From NCBI GenBank assembly GCA_965651815.1, contig CBFGTJ010000169.1:1-6891 (forward strand): DNA of 6,891 nucleotides, read 5' to 3'. Shown here in pieces: positions 5,918-6,891 of this stretch. The stretch's first letter is position 1; every line of letters begins with the position of its first letter. Under the pieces are notes generated by a model that was not told the origin of the DNA, made no database searches, and worked only from the letters and a program-made list of their open reading frames with translations. This DNA comes from CBFGTJ01 sp965651815. GTDB lineage: Bacteria; Actinomycetota; Acidimicrobiia; Acidimicrobiales; Microtrichaceae. Made by a program: the position numbers and the translations under genes.

Positions 5918-6751
5918 TCAGAGCACCCAGCCCCCGCTGCCGTCGGCGCGCCGCTTCCACCCCGACGCGGCGAGCGTGCCGCCGTCGACGTGCACGGTCG
6001 AGCCGGTGACGAACCGGCTCATCGGCGACGCGAGCCAGACCACGGCCGCGGCGACGTCGTCGGGGTGGCCCTCCTCGGGCCAGGGCGTCGGCGCCCAGTC
6101 GGCGTTGGCCAGCGCGCCGGAGTCGTCGGTGAGGCCGGCGTCGCCGGGGGTCGGGATCATGTCGGGCGCGACCGCGTTGACCCGCACGCGGTCGGTCGCG
6201 AGCTCGAGCGCGAGGGTCCTGGTCAGGTTCTCGACCCCCGCCTTCATCGCGGAGTAGATGCCGAACCCGGGCCCCGCGCGGTGGGCCTCGACCGAGGTGA
6301 TGTTCACGATCGACGCGCCGCCCGGCGTCCCCGTCGCGCCGGACCGCAGCAGCGCGAGGCACGACCGGGTGACGTCGACGACCTGGGTGAAGTTCTCGGC
6401 GACGAGCGCGGCCTGGCCCTTCGCGCTCACCGCGGCGACCTCGGCGAAGAACCCGCCACCTGCGTTGTTGACCAGCACGTGCAGGCCGGGCCAGCTCCCC
6501 TCGAGCTCGTCGACCCAGGCCTGCACGGCCTCGGTGTCGCGCACGTCCAGCACCGCGGAGGGCGCCTCGCGACCGAGGCCCTCGAGCTCCGCGACGGTGC
6601 CGGCCAGCTCGTCGCCGAGGCGGTCGCACACGGCGACGTCCGCGCCGAAGCGGGCGAGCGCGAGCGCGGTGGCCCGCCCGATGCCGCGCGCGGCGCCGGT
6701 CACCAGCGCCCGCCGCCCCTCGAGCGAGATCGTCCCCGGTCCGAGCTCCAC
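5918..6751 (-). CDS. SDR family NAD(P)-dependent oxidoreductase
   Basis: A 277-residue classical short-chain dehydrogenase/reductase, a soluble Rossmann-fold enzyme interconverting an alcohol and a ketone. The nucleotide-binding motif TGAARGIG is at 18-25 and the NNAG motif at 95-98. The catalytic set is Ser153 with Tyr166 and Lys170 (YSAMK), with Asn120 a candidate fourth member. The C-terminal region has RVNAVAPDMIPTPG (190-203) and TGSTVHVDGGTLAASGW (249-265). Asp43, at the end of the second beta strand (VAVCDRL), suggests NAD(H) rather than NADP(H). The GTG at 6751 is the only sensible start, with a GGGGGAG about 14 nt upstream that is too far to be a convincing ribosome site. The gene is separated from the next unit by 143 bp with its own operator, so it may be transcribed independently, yet it could act in the same pathway. 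The substrate is unknown. Confidence 0.95.
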   Translation of the reverse strand: MELGPGTISLEGRRALVTGAARGIGRATALALARFGADVAVCDRLGDELAGTVAELEGLGREAPSAVLDVRDTEAVQAWVDELEGSWPGLHVLVNNAGGGFFAEVAAVSAKGQAALVAENFTQVVDVTRSCLALLRSGATGTPGGASIVNITSVEAHRAGPGFGIYSAMKAGVENLTRTLALELATDRVRVNAVAPDMIPTPGDAGLTDDSGALANADWAPTPWPEEGHPDDVAAAVVWLASPMSRFVTGSTVHVDGGTLAASGWKRRADGSGGWVL

Positions 6752-6839
6752 GGTCGGCGACGGTACTCCCCCGCTCCTGCTCCCACGCCACCGCGCGTAC
6801 CTTGAGGGCGCAACCGGCGACGGAGAGGAGGGCAGGCCC

Positions 6840-6891
6840 GTGGTGGCGACGCGTGACGAGCTCGGCGGCCGACTGCCGCGCGCGCCGTCAC
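6840..6891 (+). CDS. Start of an unidentified divergent gene, cut by the window edge
   Basis: A GTG at 6840 (or the next codon, GTG at 6843) follows the strong ribosome binding site GAGGAGG (6825-6831) at 8 nt spacing. The frame stays open for 17 codons to the edge, starting MVATRDELGG, with the G/C-rich third positions seen in the other genes. A TACCTT at 6798-6803 fits a -10 element on this strand. Only 17 residues are visible, so no product can be named. The 88 bp between it and the SDR start would hold two divergent promoters. It could be a chance reading frame, but the ribosome site argues for a real gene. Confidence 0.5.
   Translation, partial: MVATRDELGGRLPRAPS

Noticed and set aside
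4059..6257. 732-codon open frame on the plus strand across the CoA-transferase and SDR genes
   Set aside because: It has no domain, crosses the operator and an intergenic gap, and has the Arg/Val/Gly/His composition typical of antisense frames of high-GC genes.
1..6891. CRISPR array, tRNA genes, insertion sequence or prophage signals
   Set aside because: No regularly spaced direct repeats, cloverleaf sequence, transposase or integrase motifs were found on either strand.

Overview
The window is very GC-rich, with GC-biased third codon positions, frequent GTG starts and an LLM-class (F420-type) oxidoreductase. This points to a high-GC actinobacterium; the genus cannot be fixed from the sequence. 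Nearly all of the DNA is coding, and all seven complete genes lie on the minus strand. I see no tRNA or rRNA gene, CRISPR array, transposase or phage gene.

Read in the direction of transcription (right to left), the window holds five parts. (1) At the right edge is a truncated candidate gene on the plus strand (6840-6891), divergent from the rest. (2) A stand-alone SDR oxidoreductase follows (6751-5918). (3) Next comes a 143-bp intergenic region with GC-rich hairpins, then a perfect 21-bp palindromic operator (5791-5811) overlapping a putative -10 element. (4) A compact six-gene run reads CaiB/BaiF CoA-transferase, SRPBCC protein, FadD3-like acyl-CoA ligase, LLM flavin/F420 oxidoreductase, DUF4112 membrane protein, TetR regulator. 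Gaps are -4 to +28 bp, with two 4-base stop/start overlaps. (5) A 68-nt nested inverted repeat (3-70) lies just past the last stop codon and probably ends the transcript.

The six genes look like one transcription unit with clear boundaries: operator and promoter at one end, hairpin at the other. The enzymes fit catabolism of a hydrophobic carboxylic acid through CoA thioesters. The ligase would activate the acid with ATP, the class III CoA-transferase would move CoA between acids, and the LLM enzyme, and perhaps the adjacent SDR, would carry out redox steps. The SRPBCC protein could bind a hydrophobic ligand or catalyse a cyclase/dehydratase-type step. The ligase resembles FadD3 of cholesterol catabolism, but none of the usual FadD3 partners (IpdAB, IpdC and so on) is visible, so the substrate is unknown. 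The terminal TetR gene is the obvious candidate to bind the operator and autoregulate the unit.

The individual families are known. What may be undescribed is this particular combination, its single palindromic operator, the DUF4112 membrane protein coupled into it, and the long palindrome at the left end.
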